The notes under the pieces: generated by a model
What the model saw: only the letters and a program-made list of their open reading frames with translations
Told to the model about the DNA's origin: nothing
Databases searched by the model: none
Shown here: piece after piece, positions 35,297 to 44,316 of the stretch
Layout: the number at the start of each line of letters is the position of its first letter
Position numbering within the stretch: the first letter of the stretch is position 1
Translations under genes and position numbers: made by a program
DNA from: Chelativorans alearensis
GTDB taxonomy: Bacteria; Pseudomonadota; Alphaproteobacteria; Rhizobiales; Rhizobiaceae
DNA: 64,000 bases
NCBI RefSeq assembly: GCF_010993735.1
Contig: NZ_WQNI01000003.1
Coordinates: 310,001-374,000 of the forward strand
Direction of reading: 5' to 3'

Positions 35297-38200
35297 TCAC
35301 GCTCGCCGGTGCCGATTCTTGTGCCCACGATTGGCCTTTCGCGCGCGTCCCGTCGGTTTTTTTCCACCCCCGTGCTTCTTCTGTTCCCGTTGCCTGCTCC
35401 AATCGATGGAATCGAGGCGGAGTTCGCTGACGCATCCTTTCCCCCGCCATCTATCCGAGACGCGGCCGCCGAAGAGCTCCGCCGCCATCTCGACAAAATC
35501 CGCTCCATGCAGGTCCTCCATGATGAAGAAACCCTTGCCGTCACGCCCGTCCCCGCTCACGGGAAATAGCCGCAACTTGCCAAGATGTTGCGCCTGGCGC
35601 GAAGACAAGACGGCTTCGGCCAGATCGTGCGCTCCCGCGCGCGTGTGCACGGCCCACGCAATATTGAGACCCTCGCGCGCCAGGAGATCGATAACGGATT
35701 TCGATACGGCGTTCTTCAGCTTGCGGTCGTGCTTCATCAGCTGTCGCGCCCGGTTGATGCATTCGGTTAGGTTCGGCGGCTGGGCGGCTCGAAGCATGTT
35801 GAAATGCGCGAAGGCGTTGCGGATACCGCCGATCGGGTCGCCCCTCTTGAAGGCGCTGCCGAAATGGGGGAATAGGCCCGAGCGGAGAGCGGACGCGTTA
35901 GAGGAACCGTTGAGCTTCCGAAGAGCATAGACGATCTGTCCGTTACGCAACAGATCAATACCTTCATTCTCGAACACCTCCCGTGGCGTCTTCCCGGCGC
36001 GGTGAAGCAGCGCGAGTGTCGCGAAATACAAGTCCCGCTCCCATAGACCGGAGAAATCCGCGAGCCGGCCAAGCACCGCCATCATCAGACGGTGCAGGCG
36101 CACATGATTGGTCAGCGTCACGTGAGCGGCGAGATGGCGGTGGCGGACAATTTCGGCCAGCGCTTCGACATAGGCCCGCCGATCTTCCGGGCCAAGTCCT
36201 TCCTTCTTGGCCTCCACCCATTTCGCGTGCAGTTCCTCGCGCCTTGCCTGCAGCCGCGCGATCTCCGATCTGCCGCCCGCGTCGGCTACTTCGGCACGCC
36301 GGTACCGCTCGATATTCGATTTCGTTGCCGGGCGGCGGCCATAGATCGAAAGCAGCGGCGGCAAGTCGCCGAACCGCATGATTTCGCGCAAACCCCTCAA
36401 GGGAACGCGGCGGTCCTCCTCATACCCCTGTTGCGGTGGAAAGATCGTGTCGAAGCCGTCGCTTTCCTCGAACAGCTTTCGGAACGGCTCGATGCCGGTG
36501 AGCGCTTCGCCACCCTCGAATTTGGCGTCGTGGAGGTCGAGATAGAGGGTGAAGACGCGCTGTACCTTATCGACGAGTCTTGCCTGGCCCCCATCGGCAA
36601 CGGGCGCAGTGCGGTCATGGGCGAGCAGGTCCCACTTCCGCATCTGGTGCAGCAGCCTGCCGATCTCGTCGACGGGCACCAGGTGCACCAGGAAATAAAG
36701 CACGGCCTCCCAATCCTCGGCGTCGGTGTCGACCGCGGGATCGGGGAGCTCCGCGGGATCGAACCGGTGCGCTTCAGCTATTGCCGCTTCCGGATCGAGC
36801 GTGCGCAGAAAATCGAAACCCTCTGTCTCGAGAAAGCTGCGATAGGCGAGCCCGACCACATCGCATTTGAGGTCTTCGATATATTCCGCCTGTTGGCGCG
36901 CCCTTTCACCGTCGCTCTCATAGGCTTGCTGAACACGCATCTCGCTTGCCGTCTCGGCCGACAGCTCGAAGAAGAAGCCGTGAATGTCGCCGCCGTCGGG
37001 AACCTTCCCAAGCTTTTCGGCGCGCGCGACGATGATGTCGCGCCAATCGTCGCTTTCCTTCGTGTTGAGGGTTCTCGCCGCATCGCTCGCCCTTGTTACC
37101 GCACGGTAGATAAATCCGTTGAGTTTCGCGGCGCTGCGGCCCTCCAGCCAGCGCCGGAACGGGCGCTCGTAGAGAAGCTTCAGCCCGGTATACTGGCAAA
37201 GTCGGCCACGTTGCTCCAGATCGAGGCGATTGACCGGCGGGGGCAACACGTCCTCGGCTTCCCACGCACCCTTGGCGCGCCGCAGCACGCGCGAGAAGCG
37301 CGGCAGCGGCAGGCTACCGGGCTCGGCCCCGGTCACCGCACGATAGATCGCCTCGACCTGCCCCTTGGAGAGATAGACACCGAAATGCGCACCGACCATC
37401 GTGGCGCGCACCTGCCGCGATTGGTCTTCGATGTCTTCGACGAGGAGGGTCCGCAAGGCCCGCGTCACGTCCGGGAAGCGATCGATCTCATTGAGCCCGC
37501 CGATGCCCTCAAGCGCCTTGACGAACCCGCCCCGGCCGGCGAAGTGAAATGACTTATGGCGCAACGCCGCCATGCCCTTAATAGCCGTCTTCAGCACCGC
37601 CTTCTTGAATGCCAGGTCGGGCGCAGCGGTGAAATGAGAAGCGCGCTTTCCGAACAATAGCGCGCATTTCCGGTTGAAGGCGGCTTCGTCGAACTTGGCG
37701 CCCGTTGCGTCGTTTGCCTTGCCCAGAATATCGCTTCCGATCTCACCGTGCGGGTCGCCCCAATCCGTCAGCGTCCGGGCAGCGAGCACCACCACATGGC
37801 GCCAGACACGCACAAAGGCTTCGTTGCGCTTGATCTCCGCCTGGCCGGCGCTGGTCCAATAGTGGCTGCCCGCCAGATCGCCCGGCCAGTTCTCGGTGAT
37901 GCTTTCCGGATGGTCTGCGTTCGGGTCGGACGCGGTATAGTGGATGACCTTGCCCAGCCGCACCAGGGCATTGAGGTCGCGATTGCCGCGGCCGGATATG
38001 ATCCGTGCGAACAGTTCGTCCATATCGCGCGGCAGCACCTTGCGGATCGGGCTCACGTCGCCGTTTTCCCGCTCACGGCGGCCCGGTGCCTTCTTTTTGT
38101 GGTGCTTCAGGATGCGCGCATAGCAATCCTTCACGGCCATGTGCAGGGCGAAAAGGCCGGGTTCCTTCTCAATCGCTTCCCGGATAGAAAGTGCCTTGCC

Positions 38201-38974
38201 GTCGGGACCGGGGAAGATTCTCGCCCAATGCTCGAAGAGAACGCCGCCGGCGACGCTATTCGTCACGCGCTTGGTACCGGCGCCATCCCTGCCGTTTTCG
38301 CGGCTCAGCGCGGCGTCCCATATCTGTTTGGCAACGTCGGCGACGCGATAGGCCTGGAGATCCCGGTCGCTCCATTCAGGCTGGCCGCAGGCGGAGGAAT
38401 CGGCCGGCCGCAATACGTTGACGGCGATGCTCCTGGCGCGCGCGGCGATGCATCCGTCCGGCTTCCTCCCGTCGCCGCTGATCCGGTATTCGGCGTCGTA
38501 AAGATGCTCATGTATCTTCGCGGCGATTTCGCCCGCGTCGACATCGGCGACATCGGCCTCGCCGGCGAAGGCGCCATACCATCGACCCTTTGCGCTCGCG
38601 GGTCTCTCATTGGGTCTAAGATCGCCATAGGGCGCGATCTTCCTCCTCCATATCTTGGCCAGCCTGTCCGCACGGTCTGCGTCCGCCAGCCCCGGCAACA
38701 GTGCGTTGCGCACCAGAAGCGCCCAGGCGGCCTTGCCGATACGATCCCTGAAGGCGCGCTGTTCTTCAGTCGCGCCTTTGCGCGGGCCAGGCTTGGCGGC
38801 GATCTTGTCGATGGTCGATACCCACTGCGCAACGACGAGCTCGTCGTGATCTCTGGCAAACGCCTCGATATCGAGCTTGCTATCATGGTCCGGACGCAGC
38901 GTGAGGACGCGTTTCCGTTCGCCGGCCCCGTCGTGTTCGACAAGGGTCCGGCCGTAAGGCTTGATGATGCGCAT
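35297..38974 (-). CDS. cas13a: Cas13a (C2c2), type VI-A CRISPR RNA-guided RNase
   Basis: The protein has 1,225 residues, within the Cas13a range. It has two R-X4-H HEPN motifs: RHKSFH (R472/H477) in the middle and RNAFAH (R1052/H1057) near the C-terminus. In Cas13b they lie at the extreme ends, so this spacing and the repeat favour VI-A. The C-terminal tail is very basic (KKPTGRARKANRGHKNRHRR). Cas13a processes its own crRNA and, once target RNA is paired, cuts target and bystander RNA. GGGGGAG precedes the ATG. The stop is 36 bp before the first repeat, so gene and array may share a transcript. No cas1/cas2 is present. The base composition resembles the phage, so it is not a very recent import. 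Confidence 0.95.
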   Translation of the reverse strand: MRIIKPYGRTLVEHDGAGERKRVLTLRPDHDSKLDIEAFARDHDELVVAQWVSTIDKIAAKPGPRKGATEEQRAFRDRIGKAAWALLVRNALLPGLADADRADRLAKIWRRKIAPYGDLRPNERPASAKGRWYGAFAGEADVADVDAGEIAAKIHEHLYDAEYRISGDGRKPDGCIAARARSIAVNVLRPADSSACGQPEWSDRDLQAYRVADVAKQIWDAALSRENGRDGAGTKRVTNSVAGGVLFEHWARIFPGPDGKALSIREAIEKEPGLFALHMAVKDCYARILKHHKKKAPGRRERENGDVSPIRKVLPRDMDELFARIISGRGNRDLNALVRLGKVIHYTASDPNADHPESITENWPGDLAGSHYWTSAGQAEIKRNEAFVRVWRHVVVLAARTLTDWGDPHGEIGSDILGKANDATGAKFDEAAFNRKCALLFGKRASHFTAAPDLAFKKAVLKTAIKGMAALRHKSFHFAGRGGFVKALEGIGGLNEIDRFPDVTRALRTLLVEDIEDQSRQVRATMVGAHFGVYLSKGQVEAIYRAVTGAEPGSLPLPRFSRVLRRAKGAWEAEDVLPPPVNRLDLEQRGRLCQYTGLKLLYERPFRRWLEGRSAAKLNGFIYRAVTRASDAARTLNTKESDDWRDIIVARAEKLGKVPDGGDIHGFFFELSAETASEMRVQQAYESDGERARQQAEYIEDLKCDVVGLAYRSFLETEGFDFLRTLDPEAAIAEAHRFDPAELPDPAVDTDAEDWEAVLYFLVHLVPVDEIGRLLHQMRKWDLLAHDRTAPVADGGQARLVDKVQRVFTLYLDLHDAKFEGGEALTGIEPFRKLFEESDGFDTIFPPQQGYEEDRRVPLRGLREIMRFGDLPPLLSIYGRRPATKSNIERYRRAEVADAGGRSEIARLQARREELHAKWVEAKKEGLGPEDRRAYVEALAEIVRHRHLAAHVTLTNHVRLHRLMMAVLGRLADFSGLWERDLYFATLALLHRAGKTPREVFENEGIDLLRNGQIVYALRKLNGSSNASALRSGLFPHFGSAFKRGDPIGGIRNAFAHFNMLRAAQPPNLTECINRARQLMKHDRKLKNAVSKSVIDLLAREGLNIAWAVHTRAGAHDLAEAVLSSRQAQHLGKLRLFPVSGDGRDGKGFFIMEDLHGADFVEMAAELFGGRVSDRWRGKGCVSELRLDSIDWSRQREQKKHGGGKKPTGRARKANRGHKNRHRRA

Positions 38975-39133
38975 AGCTAAGCTCCCCCATTTTACCCAAG
39001 CTTGAGAAGCCTAGCACAGACGGAGGCCGGTCACTGGAGAATTGAGCCGTTAAACGGGTTTTGAACGGCGTGGAATGCGGCGAGCGCGTCTCAGGCCTCC
39101 AACCCTCTTTGCGCGCGTTCCCCAGCAGGCCCG

Positions 39134-39574
39134 CTACACAAAGGACCAGATTCCCAGAACGAATCGAACACCGGCGACTAGCGCGAAGAAGAGGGAAACG
39201 GCACAGAAAATTGCCACCCATTTCGACCTGAGGACATTCTTCGTCGGCACCCGCGTAGGAAGCGCCGACATGACCCAAATTGCCACGACGAGCGCGGCTA
39301 CTGCATGGGCGGCCGCCCAACGAAGGTGGGCAGCCGTATTTGCGGGAGGCTGCGTGCCAAGGATCGCTGCAAACGCGGCCGTGCCAGCAATTATAATGGA
39401 GGAGGCGGTGAGGATGCCGGTCATCTGTGAGATGATCACTGTCGCTCCAAGCTGACGTTCGTTGGCGTCCGGCTCGTTTCCCCCTTCGCTAGGCCGACCA
39501 CGCCAAAATCCGATGCTGATGGCGATCCATATTGCGAGGAGGAGGAGCTCGACAACCGGCCACTCGGTCAGCAT
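39134..39574 (-). CDS. Four-TM membrane protein upstream of cas13a
   Basis: The 146-residue protein has four hydrophobic helices: VVELLLLAIWIAISIGFW, LTASSIIIAGTAAFAAIL, AHAVAALVVAIWVMSAL and WVAIFCAVSLFFALVAGVRF. Acidic loops follow the first. I recognise no family. It lies 160 bp before cas13a on the same strand, inside the same insertion in the head operon. In type VI-B systems small membrane proteins (Csx27/Csx28) modulate Cas13, so a role as accessory is possible but unproven. A superinfection-exclusion protein is an alternative. Confidence 0.65.
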   Translation of the reverse strand: MLTEWPVVELLLLAIWIAISIGFWRGRPSEGGNEPDANERQLGATVIISQMTGILTASSIIIAGTAAFAAILGTQPPANTAAHLRWAAAHAVAALVVAIWVMSALPTRVPTKNVLRSKWVAIFCAVSLFFALVAGVRFVLGIWSFV

Positions 39575-39592
39575 GTGCGACGTCCTCTCACT

Positions 39593-40147
39593 TTATCGGC
39601 CTTCCGAAACGAGGGGAGCGTCGAACACTGTTGAGAAATAGTCTTCAGGATCCTGTGGCAACGCGTCGACCGCCGCTCTCAGCTTATCGACATCGCCTGC
39701 CTCGACGTATGCCGACAACGCTATAGCATCATCCCCGAGGGCCTCTTTGATGAGAGTGCGCTCTTTCACGTCATAGAATGCGGACATCTGAGCATCCCAG
39801 CTAAACTCCACAAGTGGAGGCTTGTTTGGCCAGAAACACAAAGTGATGAAAGCCGCGCGATAGTCGGAGTCCTGGAGCGCCGCTCGATCGCTTCTGCGAG
39901 CGATCTCGGATGCGATGGTCTGCGCGGCGGCCAGTAAACCGATGTATCTACCCATATCTTCCTGGGTGGCATCCGGCCATTCGATCCCGAGGCGCCCAGC
40001 AAGAGGGTATTCTGCGGCAATCTCCTGAACGCGTTCTGAAATGATAATGGGTGTGAATTCCTGCGTCGGCGTTGCGCGTTCCGTCTGTGCCGAAGCTTCG
40101 GCACTCAGAACAACGAGCACTGCCGCAGCCAACATGGTGGCTCGCAT
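39593..40147 (-). CDS. Hypothetical secreted protein upstream of cas13a
   Basis: The 184-residue protein has a clear signal peptide (MRATMLAAAVLVVLSAEASA, cut likely before QTER). The mature part is helical, acidic and has a single Cys in FITLCFWPNKP. The start at 40147 follows GGGAGG; the larger open frame upstream is a shadow. It ends 18 bp before the membrane-protein gene, so the two are probably co-transcribed and exported or membrane-associated together. No known family is recognised. Confidence 0.65.
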   Translation of the reverse strand: MRATMLAAAVLVVLSAEASAQTERATPTQEFTPIIISERVQEIAAEYPLAGRLGIEWPDATQEDMGRYIGLLAAAQTIASEIARRSDRAALQDSDYRAAFITLCFWPNKPPLVEFSWDAQMSAFYDVKERTLIKEALGDDAIALSAYVEAGDVDKLRAAVDALPQDPEDYFSTVFDAPLVSEGR

Positions 40148-40323
40148 CCCCCCCTCCCTGTTTCGTGCACACACACTGAACGGGAAAATGGTACGATGGG
40201 GCGCGCGTGCAGTCAATGAAACCGCCTCTACCAAGAATTGTCTATACATCGCGCAGAATTGTATACCGATAGTGGTCGCCTCTCGTTGCCGGCGAAACAC
40301 AACGATCTCTGGTGGATGGCCAA

Positions 40324-41031
40324 TCAAGCGGCAAAGCGAAGGCCGACTATGCCCACATTGTAACCAAAGCCCGGATCGATCCCGGCCGGCGTCTCCACGG
40401 GCCGGCCGCGCACGAACCGGATCACCGTGCGCGAGGGAGGCGCTTCTGCCGACACCGCCCAGCGGTAGCGCGCCACGTCGCGCTCCGACAGCGACTGCAC
40501 GTAGCAGCGGCAGTTGAATCCGTTGGGCGGGTAATGCGTCAGCCACCACTCGTGATCGACCGGCAGGATGACGCCGTTCCATTCGGCGTGCTCGTGGCGG
40601 GAGCCCGGTTGCATGAGGTTCGGGTCGACATGGACGTAGCGCAGATAGGGGCGGACCCGCTTCAACCGCTGGATTTGCCGCCAGCGGCCGGCGGCGTAGG
40701 CCTGTGCAGTGAGCACGCGGAACGTGAGCGCGGCGCGCCGGCCATGGGGATCGTCTCCCGAGCCCGTCGAAGAGGACCAGCCGTGGCGCTCGACCAGTTC
40801 GTCCCATGCCTCGAGGAACGGCGCGAAGCCGGTTCCTTCTTCTACGGACTTCAAAACCTCGCGCAGGATGTCCGTCGCCAATGCCGCGGACATGCCGGCG
40901 GCACGCTCGCGCGCGGCCGCGTCCACTTCGCGTGCCAGCTCCTCGAAGCGGCCGGGCGGGATTTCCAGCCGTCGGCGCAGGAAGCCGATGGCCTCCTCGT
41001 TGCGCACGGACTGGACCTCGGCGCTAGGCAT
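40324..41031 (-). CDS. Mu gpF-like head morphogenesis protein
   Basis: The 235-residue protein contains GVILPVDHEWWLTHYPPNGF followed by NCRCYVQSLSERDVARYRW, the Phage_Mu_F signature with its Cys pair. It is shorter than Mu gpF (~400+ residues) and may be a minimal form. It overlaps the portal stop. Downstream, the head operon is interrupted by the accessory block (secreted protein, membrane protein, cas13a, array) before resuming with the protease gene. Confidence 0.85.
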   Translation of the reverse strand: MPSAEVQSVRNEEAIGFLRRRLEIPPGRFEELAREVDAAARERAAGMSAALATDILREVLKSVEEGTGFAPFLEAWDELVERHGWSSSTGSGDDPHGRRAALTFRVLTAQAYAAGRWRQIQRLKRVRPYLRYVHVDPNLMQPGSRHEHAEWNGVILPVDHEWWLTHYPPNGFNCRCYVQSLSERDVARYRWAVSAEAPPSRTVIRFVRGRPVETPAGIDPGFGYNVGIVGLRFAA

Positions 41032-42610
41032 CGCCGCGGTCGGCCTCGACGGCCTCACCCGAAAGCCAGGCGAGCATGATGGCCTGGCGCATGGCCGCGA
41101 CCAAACCCGGCGAGGCCTCCTTTTCCGCCGCCGCCCGCTCAAGGGCGGCCGCCGCCTCGTCCAGGCCGCCGGCGCGTTCCACGATGCCGCGCACCCTCTC
41201 CACGAGCGCCGCGATCGCCGGGCCGGCCGCGCCGAGCGCGGCATCAGCGATCATGTCTTCGCTCACCTGCGGCGGCGGTTCCAGCCGCTGTTGAAGGGCC
41301 GGTTCCGGAGCACGTGTCGGCGGCTCCGCGGCGGGCGCGGGCGAAGCGGGCGCCAGCACCTCCGCCCCTTTCTCCGGGTCGGAGAACCCGAATTTGTCGC
41401 GCACCTCGCTCGCCTGCACGCGCAGGCCCACCGGCACCAGCCGCGCCAGCGCATTGGACAATAGGTCCAGGTCCTCCTCGTCCGGCCGGGCGATGCGCAC
41501 GCGTGGATAGAGCCCTCCTGAGCCTGTCGAAGGGGGCCCGTATTCGAGGTCCATCCACACGCGGATGAGGTCGCGGTTGATGATGGCCGAAAGCGCCTTC
41601 GAATCGGCACGCTCGATATCCTCCTGCACCTGCCGGTGCTCGCGCGAGACCGCGTGGCCGCCCGACACCGCGTCCGTTGTGGTCGTCTGCCCGAGCACGC
41701 CCTTGGACACCTGCTGATCCAGCCAGTCCGCGCGCTCCTTGTAGTTGGAGTGCCCGGTGCCGAGGTTCTTGGCCTCCTGGAACTCGATCGACATGCTTTC
41801 CGGCATGATCGCCGCGCAGTCGCCGGCAATGTCCGCCACGGCGCGGTAGAGCTTGTCGCGGTCCTCCTGGGTGGCGCCGGGGCCGTACTTGCCGATGCGG
41901 ATCGGCTGGCCGTAGGTCTGCGTGAAGATCGCCCAGTCGCGCTGGGTGAACGCCTTGAACATCCAGGCCCACATCACCACGCGCGCCAGGCCCGAGCGGA
42001 TCGGCAGGCCGGACTTGGCGCGGATCACCGCCGTGATGAACTTGCCGCCCGGCAGCGGCGTCTCCTGGCCATGATCGTCCAGAAGCAGCGGCGTCGTCAG
42101 GTCCTTTCGCGCCGGGCGGAACCAGCGCGGATCGCGCCATTCCAGCCGCGCCGGCCGCCACTGGCCCTCGGAGGTGTCCCAGATGATCTCAGTGAAGGAA
42201 TAGCCCTTGCCGACGGCGTCGAGGATGTCGAACAGCTCGTCGGAGAGTTCGTCGCGCGTCAGCCAGTCGCGCACCATATCCGCCTTGGCAACGTCCTCCT
42301 TGTCGTCGGATGCCGCGTCCACGGTGATATCGATCTGCGAGACCGAGCGGCGGCGCGTGCCGAGCACACCGACATAGTGCAGGTCGCGCTCCTCGATCGT
42401 CTCGGCGAGCTCCAGATAGCGCAGCGGGCCGCCCTGGTCGGCCTCGCGCAGGATGCGCGCCAGCCGGTCGGGTGTCAGCCCGTCTCCCGGATAGCCGGTG
42501 ATGGGCGAACGCACGCCGGTGGTCGTGGGGGCGGCGATCTCCTCGGTCAGCGTCCTCTTCTCGATCGGCCGCCCGTTGGCGTCGGTCAGGCCACGATAGA
42601 ACTCCGGCAT
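41024..42610 (-). CDS. DUF935 portal protein (Mu gp29-like)
   Basis: The 528-residue protein has hallmarks YLELAETIEERDLHYVGVLG, RRSVSQIDITVDAASDDKED and GLARVVMWAWMFKAFTQRDW, diagnostic of DUF935 portals. It forms the dodecameric head vertex through which DNA is packaged. It overlaps the terminase stop by one base. It contains a copy of the STGSG-encoding repeat near 41514–41536. Confidence 0.92.
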   Translation of the reverse strand: MPEFYRGLTDANGRPIEKRTLTEEIAAPTTTGVRSPITGYPGDGLTPDRLARILREADQGGPLRYLELAETIEERDLHYVGVLGTRRRSVSQIDITVDAASDDKEDVAKADMVRDWLTRDELSDELFDILDAVGKGYSFTEIIWDTSEGQWRPARLEWRDPRWFRPARKDLTTPLLLDDHGQETPLPGGKFITAVIRAKSGLPIRSGLARVVMWAWMFKAFTQRDWAIFTQTYGQPIRIGKYGPGATQEDRDKLYRAVADIAGDCAAIMPESMSIEFQEAKNLGTGHSNYKERADWLDQQVSKGVLGQTTTTDAVSGGHAVSREHRQVQEDIERADSKALSAIINRDLIRVWMDLEYGPPSTGSGGLYPRVRIARPDEEDLDLLSNALARLVPVGLRVQASEVRDKFGFSDPEKGAEVLAPASPAPAAEPPTRAPEPALQQRLEPPPQVSEDMIADAALGAAGPAIAALVERVRGIVERAGGLDEAAAALERAAAEKEASPGLVAAMRQAIMLAWLSGEAVEADRGDA

Positions 42611-44316
42611 CAGAAGCCTCCACGGATGCGGGCGCCGAGCGGCGGCCGGTAGGAATCGCGGCCGTCATGGTCGCCATCGTCGGGCGGCAGCCAGAAATCG
42701 CGGTCTGAGCCACCCCTCATCCCGAGCTTGTCGAGCGATTGAAGGGGCGTTGAAACGGGTGTGTAGCCGAACTCGTGCCACTGCATGCGGCTTGCGAAAT
42801 GGGCGAGCCCCAGCGCCACGGCGAAGTCGCCGTGCCGCTTCTTCGCCACCACGCCCTCGCGCTCGGCCGGGATCGACGGGATGCCGCGGATGATCTTCAC
42901 CAGGCGCAGGTCGGCAAGGTGGTCGGCGTCCTTGGCGAGCGCGATGGCATCGTCCTCGAAGGCGGCCTTCAAGGGCGGGAAGTTCTCGTTGTACCAGCTT
43001 TGCGTGAGGCTGATCATCCAGACGAGGCCAGGGCCGTTCTCCTCTTCCCGCAGGCCGAACTCACGGCCGAGGTCTTCCGCAAGGTTCATGCCCATGCCCG
43101 TGGCATCGAGCGCCGCCCCGATCAGCCGCGGCGCGCGCATCAGGAGCCGCAGCACGTCCTTCTGCTCGGCGAAGGGCACCTGGCGCATCTCGACGGTCAG
43201 CGCCGAGCGCCGCTTCAGCCGCTTTGCGATGGAGAGCAGCTCGGCCACCGCCGGGTCGGCCTTGCGCGCCGGGTCGTAGCCGAGCGCATGCAGGAGCTCC
43301 GGGTCGAGCCGGCCGAGCGCCTCCTCGATGGCCTCGAAGTGCGGCGCCATGAGGCTGCGCTGTTCGAGCTTGTCACGGTGCAGGAAGTCCGTCGGCAGCT
43401 CGATGCGGATGATCGGCGCCTCTTCCTCCGAGAGCGTCATGCGCGCCTCGATCAGCGGCGCCGGCAGCCAGGTGCCCGAGCCCTGGGCGGGAACGCAGAA
43501 CAGCTCCTCGTCGGCCGCGTCGCGGTAGTCGTCGATGATGCCCTGGCGCCACTCGGCCTCGCCCTCCGGCGTCCACTCCTCGCCGGTGACCAGGCAGATG
43601 CGCTCGTAAAGCCCCTCTTGAAGCGCCTGGTCGAAGTCGCACCGGAAATGCGCGTAGCTCGACCGCTCGCCGAGGATGTCCTGGACCTGGACGTTGAACT
43701 CGTTCTCCGCGCCGTTGTGGGTCGAGCACACGCACACCTGGCCGGCCCACATCAGGAAGGCGAGTGCGGCCTTCAAGAGCTCCGCCAGATTGTCGACGAA
43801 AGCCGCCTCGTCGATAATCACGAGCCCCTGCTTGCCGCGCAGCGTCCTGGGCGCGGAGGAGAGAGCCATGATCTCGAAGCCGGAGGCGAACTTGATCCGG
43901 AAGGCCTGTATCTTCCGGGTGTCGGCCGGGTCGGCCGGGTTCACATCGTCGAAGAGGTATTCCTCCGCGTCGAAGGCGGCGACGGCGAAGGCGCGCGCCC
44001 ACATGGCACAGGCGTCGATGAACTCGCGCGTCATCTCGCGGTCGTAGGAGATGTAGAGCACGTCCATGCCACGCGCCTCGCGCGCACGGCCGGCACGCAG
44101 CACGGCCGCTGACGCCAGTCCCCAGGTAAGCCCGATGCGGCGGCTCTTCTCGATGAAGAGCACTCGGCAAGCGCTGGAATCGAGCAGCCCCACTGCGCGC
44201 CCCTGGTAGGGAAGCAACACGTTGGGCAGCCCGACAGAGGCGATGACGCGGTCGAGGTTCGCCTGGCTCTTCCGGCGGAGCTTCGCCCAGTCCTCCTGGC
44301 CGATCGGCGCCGTCAT
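42610..44316 (-). CDS. Phage terminase large subunit (Mu gp28-like)
   Basis: The 568-residue protein has an ATPase region with CRVLFIEKSRRIGLTWGLAS (Walker A-like, as in Mu gp28) and Walker B GLVIIDEAAFVDN. The nuclease domain has ALDATGMGMNLAEDLGREFG. It packages phage DNA by headful cutting from the integrated copy with host flanks, as in Mu. Confidence 0.92.
   Translation of the reverse strand: MTAPIGQEDWAKLRRKSQANLDRVIASVGLPNVLLPYQGRAVGLLDSSACRVLFIEKSRRIGLTWGLASAAVLRAGRAREARGMDVLYISYDREMTREFIDACAMWARAFAVAAFDAEEYLFDDVNPADPADTRKIQAFRIKFASGFEIMALSSAPRTLRGKQGLVIIDEAAFVDNLAELLKAALAFLMWAGQVCVCSTHNGAENEFNVQVQDILGERSSYAHFRCDFDQALQEGLYERICLVTGEEWTPEGEAEWRQGIIDDYRDAADEELFCVPAQGSGTWLPAPLIEARMTLSEEEAPIIRIELPTDFLHRDKLEQRSLMAPHFEAIEEALGRLDPELLHALGYDPARKADPAVAELLSIAKRLKRRSALTVEMRQVPFAEQKDVLRLLMRAPRLIGAALDATGMGMNLAEDLGREFGLREEENGPGLVWMISLTQSWYNENFPPLKAAFEDDAIALAKDADHLADLRLVKIIRGIPSIPAEREGVVAKKRHGDFAVALGLAHFASRMQWHEFGYTPVSTPLQSLDKLGMRGGSDRDFWLPPDDGDHDGRDSYRPPLGARIRGGF

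Noticed and set aside
34812-35450. Long minus-strand frame with repeated W-R-S-P-L-D-D-G-G-L-H units
   Set aside because: It is the CRISPR array translated; the periodic peptide comes from the 36-bp repeats, and an overlapping plus-strand frame has the same cause.
34831-38974. Type V (Cas12) or type VI-B assignment of the CRISPR effector
   Set aside because: No RuvC motifs are seen, and the two R-X4-H motifs are central and C-terminal rather than at both extremes, which fits Cas13a.
38883-39320. 145-codon minus-strand frame overlapping the start of cas13a
   Set aside because: It has no protein-like composition and runs across the intergenic gap and both true genes.
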